Shown: piece by piece, positions 18,868 through 29,370 of the stretch
Layout: the number at the start of each line of letters is the position of its first letter
How positions within the stretch are numbered: the stretch's first letter is position 1
Origin: Shewanella hanedai
GTDB lineage: Bacteria; Pseudomonadota; Gammaproteobacteria; Enterobacterales; Shewanellaceae
Assembly (NCBI RefSeq): GCF_007197645.1
Contig: NZ_VKGK01000012.1
Coordinates: 1 to 64,000 of the forward strand
Direction of reading: 5' to 3'
Length of the DNA stretch: 64,000 bases
Program-made: the position numbers and the translations under genes
Notes under the pieces: generated by a model
What the model saw: the letters and a program-made list of their open reading frames with translations, nothing else
What the model was told of the DNA's origin: nothing
The model's database searches: none

Positions 18868-18895
18868 AAAAATACCCGCAGTAGCGGGTATTTTA
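18868..18895. terminator. Terminator between ybeL and lnt
   Basis: aaaatacccgc and gcgggtatttt form a stem with a short loop, A-rich on one side and T-rich on the other. It probably serves both convergent genes. Confidence 0.8.
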
Positions 18896-18913
18896 TTGAT
18901 GAAAATAAACACA

Positions 18914-20458
18914 TCAATGCCTGTGTTTTATATATCTAAATAGGAACAGCAAAAATAAAAGTGATGACCAGATAAGTATGGGCCACTCACCCCACTTAGA
19001 AAAGCCAGTAACCCCTTTCATGAGTGGAATGTCAGCAACCAGAACACCTGCTTCAAACTGAGGCAGTCTATGGGTGATATTACCCTGTTCATCGACCACT
19101 GCTGTTACCCCATTGTTGGTGGCCCTGACTAAAGGGCGGCCCAGCTCGATGGATCGCATTTGAGCTATCTCCATATGCTGCAATGGCCCATTTGAAGTGC
19201 CAAACCATGCATCGTTAGATACGGTTAACAATAGTTCCGTGTCTTCATTGACGTTGGCTCTTAGTTGTTCTGGAAATGCGATCTCATAGCAAATGGCTGG
19301 TGCTACCTGATGGCCAACCGCATTTAGGTTTGGCTGTTGATATTCGCCTCGCGCAAATGAAGACATCGGAAGGTTGAAAAGGGGGGCAATAGGCCTAAGT
19401 AGCGCTTCAAAGGGGACGAATTCACCGATGGGTAACAGGTGATGTTTTCTAAACTCATTGGTCCCACCAATTTTATAATCAGCTTCACTTTGTTCTGGGC
19501 TGCTGTGATTACCCAGTACAATAAGTGAGTTATAGAAGTTATCTTGTTGGTTACTGATAATACCGGTAATAATTGCGCTGTTGTTTAGGTTGGCAACTTT
19601 ATTGGCATTATCGAGAAAATCAGACACCATGGACTCTGGAGCCGGAATGGCGGCTTCTGGCCAGATGAAAATATCTGTATCGGCCAGCTCATCTCGGGAC
19701 AGATCCATGTATTTCATCATGGTTGGCCATAATGCGTCAGGTTCCCACTTCATGCTCTGGGGGATATTACCTTGTACTAGCGTGACCTTAACAGATTCAC
19801 CATTCGGTTCAACGCTCGAAAACATTGGGCTGATGCAAGTGGCGAGCGCTAGCAGCGGCAGCATTATTGCTGTGCTATACCAGCGTTTTTGCAAACATAA
19901 AGCCAATGCACCAGCAAACATAGCGATAAGATAGCTAAGCCCTAAGACGCCAATAACACTGGCAATCGCTTTAATCGGTCCTTCGGTTTGGGAGTAACCC
20001 GCCCATAACCAAGGAAAACCGGTTAACACCCAGCCTCTGGCCCACTCCGTTAACATCCACAACACGGGAAATAGGAGCAGGTTTCTAACGAGTTGGTTTT
20101 TTGGGGTTAGTTTTTGTAGCAGATAACCACACAATGCAGGATAAAGAGCAAGGTACAGCGCCAGTAGCGACATTAATCCGATAGAGGCGATGAGTGGCAG
20201 CCCGCCAAACTTGTCCATGCTGACGTGGACCCAGCTGATCCCAACAGAGAAACAGCCAAAGCCGAAGCTAAGCCAAAAGGTAAAGCTCTCTTTAGCCGAT
20301 AAGTTTCGGCTCATATGAAGAACCGTTGCCATGGCGACTAAGTAGATTGGCCATATAGAATAGGGAGCAAAAGAAAGTGCGGTGCTGGCACCGGCAATAT
20401 ATGCCAGTACCACACGCATTTTTGCATGATGGGCGGATGCCCGAAGTTTATTCAGCAT
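18914..20458 (-). CDS. lnt: Apolipoprotein N-acyltransferase
   Basis: An inner-membrane enzyme that adds the third acyl chain to lipoproteins before Lol transport. Six to seven hydrophobic helices fill the first 200 residues. A nitrilase-like periplasmic domain follows with the catalytic triad: glutamate in FIWPEAAIPAPES, lysine in RKHHLLPIGEFVPFE and cysteine in APAICYEIAFPEQ. A final transmembrane helix ends the protein. Length 514 residues (E. coli 512). It is downstream of corC with a 42-base gap in the same unit. Confidence 0.98.
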   Translation of the reverse strand: MLNKLRASAHHAKMRVVLAYIAGASTALSFAPYSIWPIYLVAMATVLHMSRNLSAKESFTFWLSFGFGCFSVGISWVHVSMDKFGGLPLIASIGLMSLLALYLALYPALCGYLLQKLTPKNQLVRNLLLFPVLWMLTEWARGWVLTGFPWLWAGYSQTEGPIKAIASVIGVLGLSYLIAMFAGALALCLQKRWYSTAIMLPLLALATCISPMFSSVEPNGESVKVTLVQGNIPQSMKWEPDALWPTMMKYMDLSRDELADTDIFIWPEAAIPAPESMVSDFLDNANKVANLNNSAIITGIISNQQDNFYNSLIVLGNHSSPEQSEADYKIGGTNEFRKHHLLPIGEFVPFEALLRPIAPLFNLPMSSFARGEYQQPNLNAVGHQVAPAICYEIAFPEQLRANVNEDTELLLTVSNDAWFGTSNGPLQHMEIAQMRSIELGRPLVRATNNGVTAVVDEQGNITHRLPQFEAGVLVADIPLMKGVTGFSKWGEWPILIWSSLLFLLFLFRYIKHRH

Positions 20459-20500
20459 TCCAGCCTCATCATAGAAAAATTTACCTAGATCAAAAACGTG

Positions 20501-21376
20501 TTATTCGTTTTTCTCTTCGGCATCTGGATCGGGGAGTTTGATTCTAAGTTGCAGTAATCGACGAGTGTCTGCGCTTACGACTGTAAACTCGATATCACCG
20601 ATGAGGACTTTCTCATTACGTTCTGGCAAGTGACCAAAAGCGTGCGAGACTAAACCACCGACCGTGTCGAATTCTTCGTCGCTAAACTGAGTATTGAATG
20701 TTTCGTTGAACTCTTCAATAGGCGTTAGCGCTTTGATCATATAGACCAGCTTACTAATCTTTCGGATCTCGGTTTCTTCAGTTGTATCATGATCGAATTC
20801 ATCTTCGATTTCGCCAACGATCTCTTCGAGAATATCTTCAATTGTAACTAGGCCAGAAACGCCACCATACTCATCGACGACAATCGCCATGTGGTATCTT
20901 TGGGAGCGGAACTCTTTGAGCAGTACATCAACACGTTTGCTCTCAGGAACAACAACGGCAGGGCGGATAACTTGTCTTAATGAGAAAGGCTCATCGCTGT
21001 TCTTAAACCCATATTGAAGCAGGTCTTTTGCAAGCAAAATACCTTCAATGTGATCTTTATCTTCATTAATCACAGGGAAGCGTGAGTGCGCTGTTCCTAT
21101 GACCGTAGAGAGAAGTTCTGTTACCGAATCATCTATTTGAAGTGCCACGATCTGTGCTCTTGGGATCATGATATCCCTTACACGTAGATCGGATACTTCT
21201 AAGACGCCATTAATCATTTCTCGCGTGTCTTGAGAGATAACTTCACGGAGCTCTGCACCGTGGATTACATCAACAAGATCGTTGCGATTTTGAGGTTCGC
21301 CCTGAAACAGCTGACTTACTTTTTCTAACCAGCTCTTCTTTTGGGCGCTGGTACTCGGTGGGATATCATCACTCAT
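20501..21376 (-). CDS. corC: CorC/YbeX family CBS-domain protein
   Basis: A cytoplasmic protein with two CBS domains (about residues 65-190) and a C-terminal CorC/HlyC transporter-associated domain (from about 205, TPIEEFNETFNTQF). The family is linked to magnesium and cobalt efflux and, in E. coli, to ribosome and envelope homeostasis. The motif RVRDIMIPRAQIVALQ and the VVDEYGGVSGLVTIEDILEE segment are typical. It lies between lnt and ybeY as in E. coli ybeX. Confidence 0.95.
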   Translation of the reverse strand: MSDDIPPSTSAQKKSWLEKVSQLFQGEPQNRNDLVDVIHGAELREVISQDTREMINGVLEVSDLRVRDIMIPRAQIVALQIDDSVTELLSTVIGTAHSRFPVINEDKDHIEGILLAKDLLQYGFKNSDEPFSLRQVIRPAVVVPESKRVDVLLKEFRSQRYHMAIVVDEYGGVSGLVTIEDILEEIVGEIEDEFDHDTTEETEIRKISKLVYMIKALTPIEEFNETFNTQFSDEEFDTVGGLVSHAFGHLPERNEKVLIGDIEFTVVSADTRRLLQLRIKLPDPDAEEKNE

Positions 21377-21426
21377 AGTTGTTTACTTGATCTAAAATTT
21401 AGCATTAATTGTTAAATTTAGAACAG

Positions 21427-21903
21427 TTATAGCTCCTTGTACGGGTTGTTAAAACCTAACTTTTCAATGAGTTGAGTCTCTATTGACTCCATCTCTTCAG
21501 CTTCGGCATCGTTGATATGATCATACCCTAGCAGATGAAGACAACCATGTACAACCATGTGGGCCCAATGTGCTTGTGAGGGCTTGTTTTGCTGTATTGC
21601 TTCCTGTTCGACAACCGATGCACAGATGATTAAATCACCAAGCAGTGGGATCTCAATTTCAGGTGGTGCTTCAAAAGGAAATGAAAGCACGTTTGTCGGC
21701 TTATCTTTTCCTCTATAGGTACTGTTAAGGTTTTGACTTTCGACATCATCGACAATTCGTATTGTCAATTCAGCTTCAGTCATGGTATTTCCGAGTGCAG
21801 TGCGCACCCAAAGTTCAAAATTATCTTGTGTCGGTAGCCTGTTATTATCAGTGGCTATTTGTAGATCCAGTTCGAGTTTAAGCTCTGGATGACTAGTGCT
21901 CAT
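21427..21903 (-). CDS. ybeY: Endoribonuclease YbeY
   Basis: A metal-dependent RNase needed for 16S rRNA 3'-end maturation and ribosome quality control. The zinc motif [11 protein letters not shown], preceded by HMVV, is visible near residue 115. I use the ATG at 21903 (158 residues, close to 155 in E. coli). A longer frame reaches 21990 but would run far into ybeZ. With the chosen start the gene overlaps the end of ybeZ by 11 bases. Confidence 0.97.
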   Translation of the reverse strand: MSTSHPELKLELDLQIATDNNRLPTQDNFELWVRTALGNTMTEAELTIRIVDDVESQNLNSTYRGKDKPTNVLSFPFEAPPEIEIPLLGDLIICASVVEQEAIQQNKPSQAHWAHMVVHGCLHLLGYDHINDAEAEEMESIETQLIEKLGFNNPYKEL

Positions 21904-22936
21904 TTTCTGATGTTTCCTGAAGCTTGTAATGATTATCACGCTTGGCTTTGGCAAGTTGAGCACGTTGGTCATGCTCCTCGTAAGCTTCAACTATTCTGGC
22001 CACTATCGGATGACGGACGACATCTTTTGCCTGGAAAAAGTTAAAGCTGATCTCTTCGACTTCACTTAATACTTCAATGGCATGGCGTAAGCCAGACTTT
22101 TGATGTTTTGGCAGATCTATTTGAGTGATATCACCTGTGATAACGGCACGAGAGTTAAACCCAATACGGGTTAGAAACATCTTCATCTGCTCAAGGGTGG
22201 TATTTTGACTCTCATCGAGAATAATAAATGCATCATTCAGTGTTCGGCCGCGCATATAAGCCAGTGGCGCGACTTCGATGATATTACGTTCTATCAACTG
22301 CTCAACTTTCTCAAATCCTAGCATTTCAAATAATGCGTCATACAGCGGGCGTAGATAAGGATCGACTTTTTGACTTAGATCGCCAGGCAGAAAGCCAAGC
22401 TTTTCTCCCGCTTCGACAGCTGGGCGAGTCAGTAAGATACGACGTACCTCTTGCCGCTCCAGTGCATCAACAGCAGCGGCTACAGCGAGGAAAGTTTTAC
22501 CTGTACCAGCTGGACCGACGCCAAAGGTGATGTCATGGGTAGTGATGTTGTCAACATAATCGCTTTGATTTGGGTTACGTGGCTTAATAACGCCGCGTTT
22601 AGTCTTTATATAGAGTGCCTTGTCATCTCTTGGCAATTCAGCTTCAAGTGCTATCGCTTCTTGAATGGCAAGATGGACTGTATCTGGTTCTATGTCTGGC
22701 GTACTGCCTTTAACCGGCTGAGTCTCGACATATAGTGTTTTAAGCATGTTATTCACACTTAAGCAGTTCTTAGGCTGTCCCACAATTTGGAAGTGATTAT
22801 CACGGTAGCTTATTTCAACCCCGATCCGACGTTCCAACTGTTTAATGTTGTCATCAAAAGGTCCGCATAGAGACTGTAAACGTCGTGTATCAGCAGGCTC
22901 AAGGTAAAGATTAAGCGTGGTTAACTTGTTTGACAA
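21893..22936 (-). CDS. ybeZ: PhoH-like ATPase YbeZ
   Basis: A cytoplasmic P-loop ATPase of the PhoH family, thought to act with YbeY in RNA metabolism. Walker A is GPAGTGKTF (about residue 142) and Walker B is [13 protein letters not shown]. The N-terminal region before the ATPase core is about 100 residues. Length 347 residues matches the family. The order ybeZ-ybeY-corC-lnt is the same as in E. coli. Confidence 0.97.
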   Translation of the reverse strand: MSNKLTTLNLYLEPADTRRLQSLCGPFDDNIKQLERRIGVEISYRDNHFQIVGQPKNCLSVNNMLKTLYVETQPVKGSTPDIEPDTVHLAIQEAIALEAELPRDDKALYIKTKRGVIKPRNPNQSDYVDNITTHDITFGVGPAGTGKTFLAVAAAVDALERQEVRRILLTRPAVEAGEKLGFLPGDLSQKVDPYLRPLYDALFEMLGFEKVEQLIERNIIEVAPLAYMRGRTLNDAFIILDESQNTTLEQMKMFLTRIGFNSRAVITGDITQIDLPKHQKSGLRHAIEVLSEVEEISFNFFQAKDVVRHPIVARIVEAYEEHDQRAQLAKAKRDNHYKLQETSENEH

Positions 22937-23034
22937 AAATAACTCCAGATGGGCAAAAACATATACTCACAGTTTACGAGCGAAACAGGACAATTGCTAA
23001 TGCTATTTATGTCTATGTTACTCGAGATTAGAGG

Positions 23035-23062
23035 CAAAAAAGCGGCATGAAAAATGCCGCTT
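23035..23062 (-). terminator. Intrinsic terminator of miaB
   Basis: On the minus strand AAAGCGGCAT pairs with ATGCCGCTTT and is followed by a run of T. It lies between the miaB stop and the ybeZ start, so the two genes are probably separate units. Confidence 0.85.
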
Positions 23063-23083
23063 TATTTACATGTCTAGACAATG

Positions 23084-24508
23084 CTATGGGATATATTGAG
23101 TGACACCAATATCGTCATCTTTCTTATGTTTAGCAAGAATATCTGATGGCTGAAGCGAACGTCGAAGATCCATTTCATCTTCTCCGCGAATAAAGGTACC
23201 GCGCAGCGAGTTAGTGTATACATCGACAATTTCTACATCGACGAAGCTGCCAATATGTTTAGGATCGGCTTCGAAGTTAACTACTCGACTCGTTTCTGTA
23301 CGCCCTCTAAGTTCCATCGGATTTTTTACCGAAGGGCCTTCGACTAAGATACGTTGAACTGTACCTAACATCTGGCGGCTAAAGCGCATCGCTTGTTGGG
23401 TGATTCTATCTTGCAAGATAGCTAAGCGTTCTTTCTTCTCATCTAAGGTAACATCATCGGGTAGATCCGATGCTGGTGTACCAGGACGTGCGCTGTAGAT
23501 AAAGCTAAAGCTATGATCAAATTGAATATCTTCAATTAACTTCATGGTATCAGCAAAATCTTGCTTAGATTCGCCAGGGAAACCAATGATGAAGTCTGAG
23601 CTGACCTGAATATCCGGGCGCGCTTTACGAAGACGACGAATAATCGATTTATACTCGATAGCCATGTGTCCACGCTTCATCTGCGTCAAGATTCTATCTG
23701 AGCCAGATTGCACTGGCAGGTGCAGGAAGCTCACCAATTCAGGCGTATCTTCGTAAACATCAATAATGTCTTGAGTAAACTCGATTGGGTGGCTGGTGGT
23801 GAAACGCAATCTGTCGATGCCATCAATCGCCGCAACATAACGCAGAAGCTCTGCAAAGGTACAGATCTCATCATCATGAGTTGCACCGCGGTAAGCGTTG
23901 ACATTTTGGCCTAAAAGATTGACTTCACGTACACCTTGGGCTGCAAGTTGTGCTATTTCAAGAATAACATCATCAAGCGGGCGACTGACTTCCTCACCAC
24001 GTGTATAAGGTACTACACAGAAAGAGCAATATTTACTGCAGCCTTCCATGATAGAGACAAATGCACTTGGACCATCGGCGCGTGGCTCTGGTAGACGATC
24101 GAATTTTTCAATTTCAGGGAAACTGATATCAATAACGGCTTTGCCGCCTTGTTTAATCTGATCGATCATCTCAGGCAGACGATGCAAAGTCTGAGGGCCA
24201 AAGATTAAATCAACGCATTGAGCGCGCTCTTTAATCACTTTTCCCTCTTGAGATGCCACACAACCACCGACTCCGATAATCAGATCTGGGTTTTTGTCTT
24301 TTAATTTTTTCCAGCGTCCAAGTTGATGGAACACCTTTTCCTGAGCTTTCTCACGGATAGAACAGGTATTTAACAGGAGAATATCAGCTTCAGCTGGGTC
24401 TTCAGTTAAGGTATACCCTTTATATTCGTCCATAAGATCAGCCATCTTAGATGAGTCATACTCATTCATTTGACAGCCCCAGGTTTTAATATGGAGTTTC
24501 TTACTCAT
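23084..24508 (-). CDS. miaB: tRNA-2-methylthio-N6-dimethylallyladenosine synthase
   Basis: A radical SAM methylthiotransferase acting on i6A37 of tRNAs reading UNN codons. The N-terminal MTTase domain has cysteines in [17 protein letters not shown] and GGCVASQ. The SAM cluster motif is [15 protein letters not shown], and a TRAM RNA-binding domain ends the protein. Length 474 residues equals E. coli MiaB. It is divergent from ubiF, as in E. coli. Confidence 0.99.
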   Translation of the reverse strand: MSKKLHIKTWGCQMNEYDSSKMADLMDEYKGYTLTEDPAEADILLLNTCSIREKAQEKVFHQLGRWKKLKDKNPDLIIGVGGCVASQEGKVIKERAQCVDLIFGPQTLHRLPEMIDQIKQGGKAVIDISFPEIEKFDRLPEPRADGPSAFVSIMEGCSKYCSFCVVPYTRGEEVSRPLDDVILEIAQLAAQGVREVNLLGQNVNAYRGATHDDEICTFAELLRYVAAIDGIDRLRFTTSHPIEFTQDIIDVYEDTPELVSFLHLPVQSGSDRILTQMKRGHMAIEYKSIIRRLRKARPDIQVSSDFIIGFPGESKQDFADTMKLIEDIQFDHSFSFIYSARPGTPASDLPDDVTLDEKKERLAILQDRITQQAMRFSRQMLGTVQRILVEGPSVKNPMELRGRTETSRVVNFEADPKHIGSFVDVEIVDVYTNSLRGTFIRGEDEMDLRRSLQPSDILAKHKKDDDIGVTQYIP

Positions 24509-24607
24509 CAGTTTATGTCACTCTTGGAACCACGGGAAAAATAGCGCAACATTTTACCTCTTGAGCAAGGTACTGACCAGCTTTTGGACTGTTTTATTGA
24601 AAATTAT

Positions 24608-24910
24608 CTATTCTGCACCGTTAACTTTCTCTTTAAGAGGGGGATTTATCACTGATATATAAGGTGGTGTGCTCGCCATCTTCAGGGTGCTTGTGCGAGC
24701 CTGTTGATAGATATCGGCTTGGAGTTGCAGTCTAAAATTGACTAACATTTCCGTGGTATATTGATATAGGGCATATTCTATCGGCGTTCTATAAGCTACA
24801 GTCATGGATTCCATTGCCTTATTGACGCTCTTCTCTATCATAAGATCAGCTGCGGCTGTAAAGGGTAAGAAGCTTGCAAGAATAAAGGCTATGGAGGGGA
24901 CGATTTTCAT
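24608..24910 (-). CDS. Small secreted protein of unknown function
   Basis: A 100-residue protein with a clear signal peptide (MKIVPSIAFILASFLPFTAAA) and a mature part of mostly helical, Q- and T-containing sequence without cysteines. I recognise no domain. It lies between miaB and ubiF on the miaB strand, about 100 bases upstream of miaB. The signal peptide and position make it a plausible real gene, but no motif supports a function. Confidence 0.65.
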   Translation of the reverse strand: MKIVPSIAFILASFLPFTAAADLMIEKSVNKAMESMTVAYRTPIEYALYQYTTEMLVNFRLQLQADIYQQARTSTLKMASTPPYISVINPPLKEKVNGAE

Positions 24911-25113
24911 AATGTGCTCACTTTTTCAGATTTATTTACTCGGTAAACTGAGTGTAGAACATGGTTTTATGTGTAAAGGGTTCAGTTTGTAAGCGAGTGT
25001 TAGATTCTTTTCCGTTAGTAACATTTACGCAGATATTTAAATATTCCGGTCATAGTTGATCGCAGTTAAGCGGTTAAATTTAAAAAAAGAGATGATGGTA
25101 TGGGGATTCAATC

Positions 25114-26307
25114 GTGAGTGAGTCACAAGTTAATACTATAAAGAAAGACGTTGTCGTCATCGGTGGAGGAATGGTGGGCGCGGCCACTGCTATCGGTTTA
25201 GCGCAGCTGGGCCTAGAAGTTGCTGTCGTTGAAGCGTTTCAACCCAAACCTTACACTGATGAGCAAGCATTAGATATTCGTGTGTCAGCCCTTAGCGTGG
25301 CTTCTGAAAGTTTATTAGACCGTCTAGGTGCGTTAACAAGTTTAAGCAAGATGCGAAGAGCCGCCTATTTAGGCTTGGAAACTTGGGAGATGGAGGGATG
25401 CATTACTCAATTTCATGCAGACCAAGTTGGTGCTACTCACCTTGGCCATATCGTTGAAAATCGCCTTGTCCAGTTGGCGCTCTGGGAACAATTTACCTCT
25501 TTTGACAATATCGAACTCATTAGTCCCGTTACCGTTGAGCGTTTTAGTCGTAAAGAGAGCCTTGTTGAAATATTCCTTAGTAATGGAACCTGCATTGAGG
25601 CTTCACTGCTTGTTGGGGCTGATGGTGCCAATTCACAGGTTAGACAATGGGCTGGTATTGGATTAACGGGGTGGGATTATGCTCAGTCGGCGATGTTGAT
25701 TAACATCAAAACAGCTCAAGAGCAGCAAGATGTAACATGGCAGCAATTTACGCCCAACGGGCCTCGATCTTTGCTTCCTTTGCCAGGTAAACATGCCTCT
25801 TTGGTTTGGTATGATGATGCAGCTCGAATTGCACAGCTTTCTCAAATGAGTGATAAAGCACTCTCGGAACAAATTAAGCGTCATTTTCCAGCAAGACTAG
25901 ATAGAGATTTTGAAGTATTACAAAAAGGAAGTTTTAAGCTGACTAGGCGCCATGCTCAATCTTATTACTCAGATAATGTGGTGATTTTAGGAGATGCGGC
26001 CCACACAATTAATCCATTGGCAGGGCAGGGAGTGAATATTGGCTTTAAAGATGTAGAAGCGCTTATCTCCACAGTCTCATCTAAATTGAGTCAAGGTGAG
26101 CCTTGGTGGGAGAAAAATGCATTAGCTGCATATGAGAAATCACGTTATCACGACAATCAGTTAATGATGACAGCAATGGATCTGTTTTATGCGGGCTTTA
26201 GTAATGATCTCTTGCCATTAAAACTTATCCGTAATGCAGCCCTGAAAGTGGCAAATATAGACTCTCCTATTAAAAATAAAGTACTTAAATATGCGATGGG
26301 GCTTTAA
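25114..26307 (+). CDS. ubiF: Flavin-dependent ubiquinone-biosynthesis hydroxylase, UbiF type
   Basis: An FAD monooxygenase of the UbiH/UbiF family, inferred to hydroxylate the demethoxyubiquinol ring. The FAD-binding GxGxxG-type motif is VVVIGGGMVGAATAIGLA, the mid motif is VGADGANSQVRQWAGI, and the second FAD motif is GDAAHTINPLAGQGVNIGFKD. Start is GTG with a GGGG ribosome site eight bases upstream. The assignment to UbiF rather than UbiH rests mainly on its place next to miaB, as in E. coli, and its 397-residue length. Confidence 0.85.
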   Translation: MSESQVNTIKKDVVVIGGGMVGAATAIGLAQLGLEVAVVEAFQPKPYTDEQALDIRVSALSVASESLLDRLGALTSLSKMRRAAYLGLETWEMEGCITQFHADQVGATHLGHIVENRLVQLALWEQFTSFDNIELISPVTVERFSRKESLVEIFLSNGTCIEASLLVGADGANSQVRQWAGIGLTGWDYAQSAMLINIKTAQEQQDVTWQQFTPNGPRSLLPLPGKHASLVWYDDAARIAQLSQMSDKALSEQIKRHFPARLDRDFEVLQKGSFKLTRRHAQSYYSDNVVILGDAAHTINPLAGQGVNIGFKDVEALISTVSSKLSQGEPWWEKNALAAYEKSRYHDNQLMMTAMDLFYAGFSNDLLPLKLIRNAALKVANIDSPIKNKVLKYAMGL

Positions 26308-26565
26308 TAACCATTAATCTGTTGGCTTTTGTTTGTTGTGACAAAAGCCTTAAGCCTCTGGACAAACCTCGCTCATAAGCCGCTAATCTCAGTCTTTATT
26401 CTCTTCGAGTTTTCATTATTAAAGAGTGCAATCTTCTAATCGTTTGTTGACTTGGACATTGAGTGTTAAAATACCGCGTTTTATCTGCACCGCATTTGTG
26501 ATTAGTGTAAAAGCTGACGTTAAAAGGGGCTGCGATGAGTCGCACTAAACGAAAGAATAGGCCGT

Positions 26566-27150
26566 ATGAGTAATATAAAGCTAATCGTTGGGCTTGCCAA
26601 TCCAGGTGAGAAATATGCTCAGACTAGACACAATGCTGGGGCTTGGTACGTGCAAGAGCTAGCACGAGTGTGCGGTGCTACCTTAGTGGCAGATAGTAAA
26701 TATTTCGGCTTAACAGCCAGAGTTACCCTGCACGGGAAAGATGTACGCTTACTTATCCCATCCACATTTATGAATCTCAGTGGTAAGTCTGTTGGGGCAA
26801 TGGCTAATTTCTTTCGTATTGAAGCGGATGAGATTTTAGTGGCTCATGATGAGCTGGATATGGAACCTGGCGTGGCCAAATTTAAACTTGGCGGCGGTCA
26901 TGGCGGTCATAATGGTTTGAAAGATATCATCGCGAGTCTTGCAAATAATAAAGGTTTTTACCGACTCCGAATTGGGATCGGTCACCCCGGTGATAAAAGC
27001 CAAGTGAGTAACTACGTGTTAGGTAAAGCCCCTGGGGTTGAGCAGACTGCGATAGAAGAGATTATTGATGAAGCGGTTAGGTCAACAGAAGTGCTATTTA
27101 ATGAAGATATGGCTAAGGCCATGAACAGATTGCACGCCTGCAAGGCGTAG
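26566..27150 (+). CDS. pth: Peptidyl-tRNA hydrolase
   Basis: Releases peptides from tRNAs that drop off the ribosome. The motif [17 protein letters not shown] carries the catalytic histidine near residue 22. [17 protein letters not shown] and [13 protein letters not shown] are all present. Length 194 residues is standard. It precedes ychF on the same strand, as in E. coli, with a strong hairpin between the genes. Confidence 0.98.
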   Translation: MSNIKLIVGLANPGEKYAQTRHNAGAWYVQELARVCGATLVADSKYFGLTARVTLHGKDVRLLIPSTFMNLSGKSVGAMANFFRIEADEILVAHDELDMEPGVAKFKLGGGHGGHNGLKDIIASLANNKGFYRLRIGIGHPGDKSQVSNYVLGKAPGVEQTAIEEIIDEAVRSTEVLFNEDMAKAMNRLHACKA

Positions 27151-27158
27151 CCTCTATT

Positions 27159-27183
27159 TACTCACAAAGGTTCTTTGTGAGTA
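27159..27183. other. Perfect 11-bp hairpin after pth
   Basis: TACTCACAAAG, loop GTT, then the exact reverse complement. It begins eight bases after the pth stop. No T run follows, so it is more likely an mRNA 3'-end or processing structure than a complete terminator by itself. Confidence 0.6.
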
Positions 27184-27202
27184 GCGTAAGATTAAATTTG
27201 AT

Positions 27203-27223
27203 GAAGCCGCCTCTAGCGGCTTT
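27203..27223 (+). terminator. Weak terminator hairpin between pth and ychF
   Basis: AAGCCGC and GCGGCTT form a stem around a short loop, followed by TGTATATTTGT. The T content is modest, so termination may be partial. Confidence 0.5.
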
Positions 27224-27293
27224 GTATATTTGTAATAAGTACTTAACTAACGGTGAGACTGTTGGTTTGTAATTGATATTTAAGGTAAACAAT

Positions 27294-28385
27294 ATGGGTT
27301 TTAAATGTGGCATCGTAGGCTTGCCAAACGTAGGTAAATCAACCTTGTTCAATGCGTTAACTAAAGCGGGTATCGAAGCATCAAACTTCCCGTTTTGTAC
27401 TATTGAACCAAATACTGGTGTTGTACCTGTACCTGATGCCCGTTTGGATGCATTAGCACAGATAGTTAACCCTGAGCGTGTTTTACCAACTTCAATGGAG
27501 TTTGTGGATATTGCAGGTCTTGTTGCCGGCGCTTCTAAAGGTGAAGGTCTGGGGAATAAATTCCTTGCCAATATTCGTGAAACTGATGCTATTGGTCATG
27601 TTGTTCGTTGTTTCAATGATGACAATATTGTCCACGTTGCAAATAAAGTATCGCCTGCTGACGATATCGAAGTGATTAATACCGAATTGGCATTAGCGGA
27701 TCTCGATTCTTGTGAGCGTGCCATATTCCGTCAAGCTAAACGTGCTAAAGGTGGTGACGCCGATGCTAAGTTTGAAGTCGCAGTACTTGAAAAGATGCGC
27801 CCTATCCTTGATGACGGCAACATGTTGCGTTCAATGGATTTGAGTAAAGAAGAGCTGGCAGCAGTTGCTTACCTTAACTTCTTAACGCTTAAACCAACGA
27901 TGTACATTGCTAACGTAGCTGAAGACGGTTTTGAAGATAACGAACATCTTGATGTTGTTCGCGCCATCGCAGCTAAAGAGAATGCGGTAGTTGTTGCAGT
28001 GTGTGCCGCTATTGAATCTGAACTTGCTGAAATGGAGCCTGAAGATCGCGCTGAGTTTATGGCTGACCTTGGTTTAGAAGAGCCAGGTTTAGATCGTGTT
28101 ATTCGTTCAGGATATGATTTGTTGAAGTTGCAAACTTACTTTACCGCTGGTGTTAAAGAAGTGCGAGCTTGGACCGTACCTATCGGTGCTACAGGTCCAC
28201 AAGCTGCAGGTGTGATTCATACCGACTTCGAACGTGGCTTTATTCGTGCTCAGGTGATGGCTTATGATGATTTTATTACCTACAAAGGTGAAGCTGGAGC
28301 GAAGGAAGCGGGTAAGCTAAAAATCGAAGGTAAAACATATATCGTTAAAGATGGCGATGTCATGCATTTCCTCTTTAACGTATAA
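27294..28385 (+). CDS. ychF: Ribosome-associated ATPase YchF/OLA1
   Basis: An Obg-family P-loop protein that prefers ATP to GTP and associates with the ribosome. G1 is [15 protein letters not shown], switch I region [15 protein letters not shown]3 [17 protein letters not shown], and NVAED stands where GTPases have NKxD, which fits the ATP preference. The TGS domain ends the protein (DVMHFLFNV). The ATG at 27294 has an aagg ribosome site; the frame extends seven codons further upstream without support. Length 363 residues. Confidence 0.98.
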   Translation: MGFKCGIVGLPNVGKSTLFNALTKAGIEASNFPFCTIEPNTGVVPVPDARLDALAQIVNPERVLPTSMEFVDIAGLVAGASKGEGLGNKFLANIRETDAIGHVVRCFNDDNIVHVANKVSPADDIEVINTELALADLDSCERAIFRQAKRAKGGDADAKFEVAVLEKMRPILDDGNMLRSMDLSKEELAAVAYLNFLTLKPTMYIANVAEDGFEDNEHLDVVRAIAAKENAVVVAVCAAIESELAEMEPEDRAEFMADLGLEEPGLDRVIRSGYDLLKLQTYFTAGVKEVRAWTVPIGATGPQAAGVIHTDFERGFIRAQVMAYDDFITYKGEAGAKEAGKLKIEGKTYIVKDGDVMHFLFNV

Positions 28386-28436
28386 AGCTACACTGTCTAA
28401 TTTTTGTTATTGTCTGTAGTTAGGCTGTAATAAAAT

Positions 28437-28469
28437 AAAATGGCTCAATTGAAAAATTGAGCCATTTTT
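28437..28469 (+). terminator. Intrinsic terminator of ychF
   Basis: aaaatggctcaatt and aattgagccatttt form a stem with a four-base loop, followed by more T. It starts about 50 bases after the ychF stop. Confidence 0.9.
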
Positions 28470-28593
28470 GTTTTCTGTTTTTATTATACTGTAAAAAAAG
28501 GACATAAAACGGGCCTAAATTGCGCATCTAGCCACCACTTTGACGAAGTTATAGCCGAACGATTGCGATCGTAAAAAATAGCGAAAAAAGCTG

Positions 28594-28622
28594 TTGACCT
28601 AGATGAGTTGAATAAGCATAAT
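28594..28622 (+). promoter_or_regulatory. Predicted promoter of the Met-Leu-Gln tRNA cluster
   Basis: TTGACC (28594-28599) and CATAAT (28617-28622) are spaced by exactly 17 bases. A GC-rich discriminator acgccccg follows, the mark of stringent control. The predicted start is about 35 bases before the first tRNA. Confidence 0.75.
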
Positions 28623-28663
28623 ACGCCCCGTTCCTCAGCAAGAGGGACAAGAAATAAAACGAT

Positions 28664-28740
28664 GGCAATATAGCTCAGCTGGTTAGAGCACAGCATTCAT
28701 AATGCTGGGGTCGCAGGTTCAAGTCCCGCTATTGCTACCA
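28664..28740 (+). tRNA. tRNA-Met, elongator (anticodon CAT), copy 1
   Basis: A 77-base cloverleaf with anticodon loop ttCATaa, T-arm gttcaagtc and encoded CCA. The acceptor begins ggcaata, paired to its 3' side, as in elongator tRNA-Met rather than initiator. It is the first gene of the cluster. Confidence 0.96.
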
Positions 28741-28771
28741 TCTTTCTCAAGATGTTAAACTAGAGAACTGT

Positions 28772-28818
28772 AGTGAGAAAATGGTGGTGTTGATATTGAG
28801 CATGCCGATTTTGTCTGT
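28772..28818 (+). pseudogene. tRNA-Leu 5'-half relic A
   Basis: The spacer sequence gtgagaaaatggtggtgttgatattgagcatgccgatttt-type aligns with the 5' half of the intact tRNA-Leu directly downstream, with scattered changes, and stops before the T-arm. It cannot fold as a tRNA. It is read as a decayed copy left by unequal exchange within the array. Confidence 0.55.
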
Positions 28819-28824
28819 TGCAGT

Positions 28825-28909
<85 letters not shown>

Positions 28910-28954
28910 TTTATTAAAGACGGTTTGCTTAGGCGAGTTGTTTAAAAGTTAGAT

Positions 28955-29029
28955 TGGGATATCGCCAAGCGGTAAGGCACCGGGTTTTGATCTCGGCATT
29001 CCCAGGTTCAAATCCTGGTATCCCAGCCA
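28955..29029 (+). tRNA. tRNA-Gln (anticodon TTG), copy 1
   Basis: A 75-base cloverleaf with acceptor tgggata / tatccca, anticodon loop ttTTGat and encoded CCA. It follows tRNA-Leu by 45 bases. Confidence 0.97.
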
Positions 29030-29049
29030 TTTTCAAAAGTGGTTAATGT

Positions 29050-29126
29050 GGCAATATAGCTCAGCTGGTTAGAGCACAGCATTCATAATGCTGGGGTCGC
29101 AGGTTCAAGTCCCGCTATTGCTACCA
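29050..29126 (+). tRNA. tRNA-Met, elongator (anticodon CAT), copy 2
   Basis: Looks identical over 77 bases to the copy at 28664. It starts a second Met-Leu-Gln unit. Confidence 0.96.
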
Positions 29127-29157
29127 TCTTTTCTTCAGATGTAAAATGAAGGTTGCA

Positions 29158-29205
29158 GTACAGGAGTTGTGGTGTTGATATTAGACACGCCAGATTCTAT
29201 TTACA
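29158..29205 (+). pseudogene. tRNA-Leu 5'-half relic B
   Basis: This is the clearest relic. The sequence gtacaggagttgtggtgttg then atattagacacgccagatt follows the intact tRNA-Leu 5' half including the flanking gcagt, with about a dozen changes. It breaks off in the anticodon stem and is followed by tcatcttaatcaagatg, a spacer segment found again at 29753. Confidence 0.65.
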
Positions 29206-29239
29206 GTCATCTTAATCAAGATGTAAAACTAGATGCAGT

Positions 29240-29324
<85 letters not shown>

Positions 29325-29370
29325 TTTATTAAAGACAGTTTGCTTAGGCGAATTGTTTAAAAAGTTAGAT

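Noticed and set aside
28484..28696. 70-codon minus frame between ychF and the first tRNA
   Set aside because: It overlaps the tRNA promoter and tRNA-Met and shows no coding signature.
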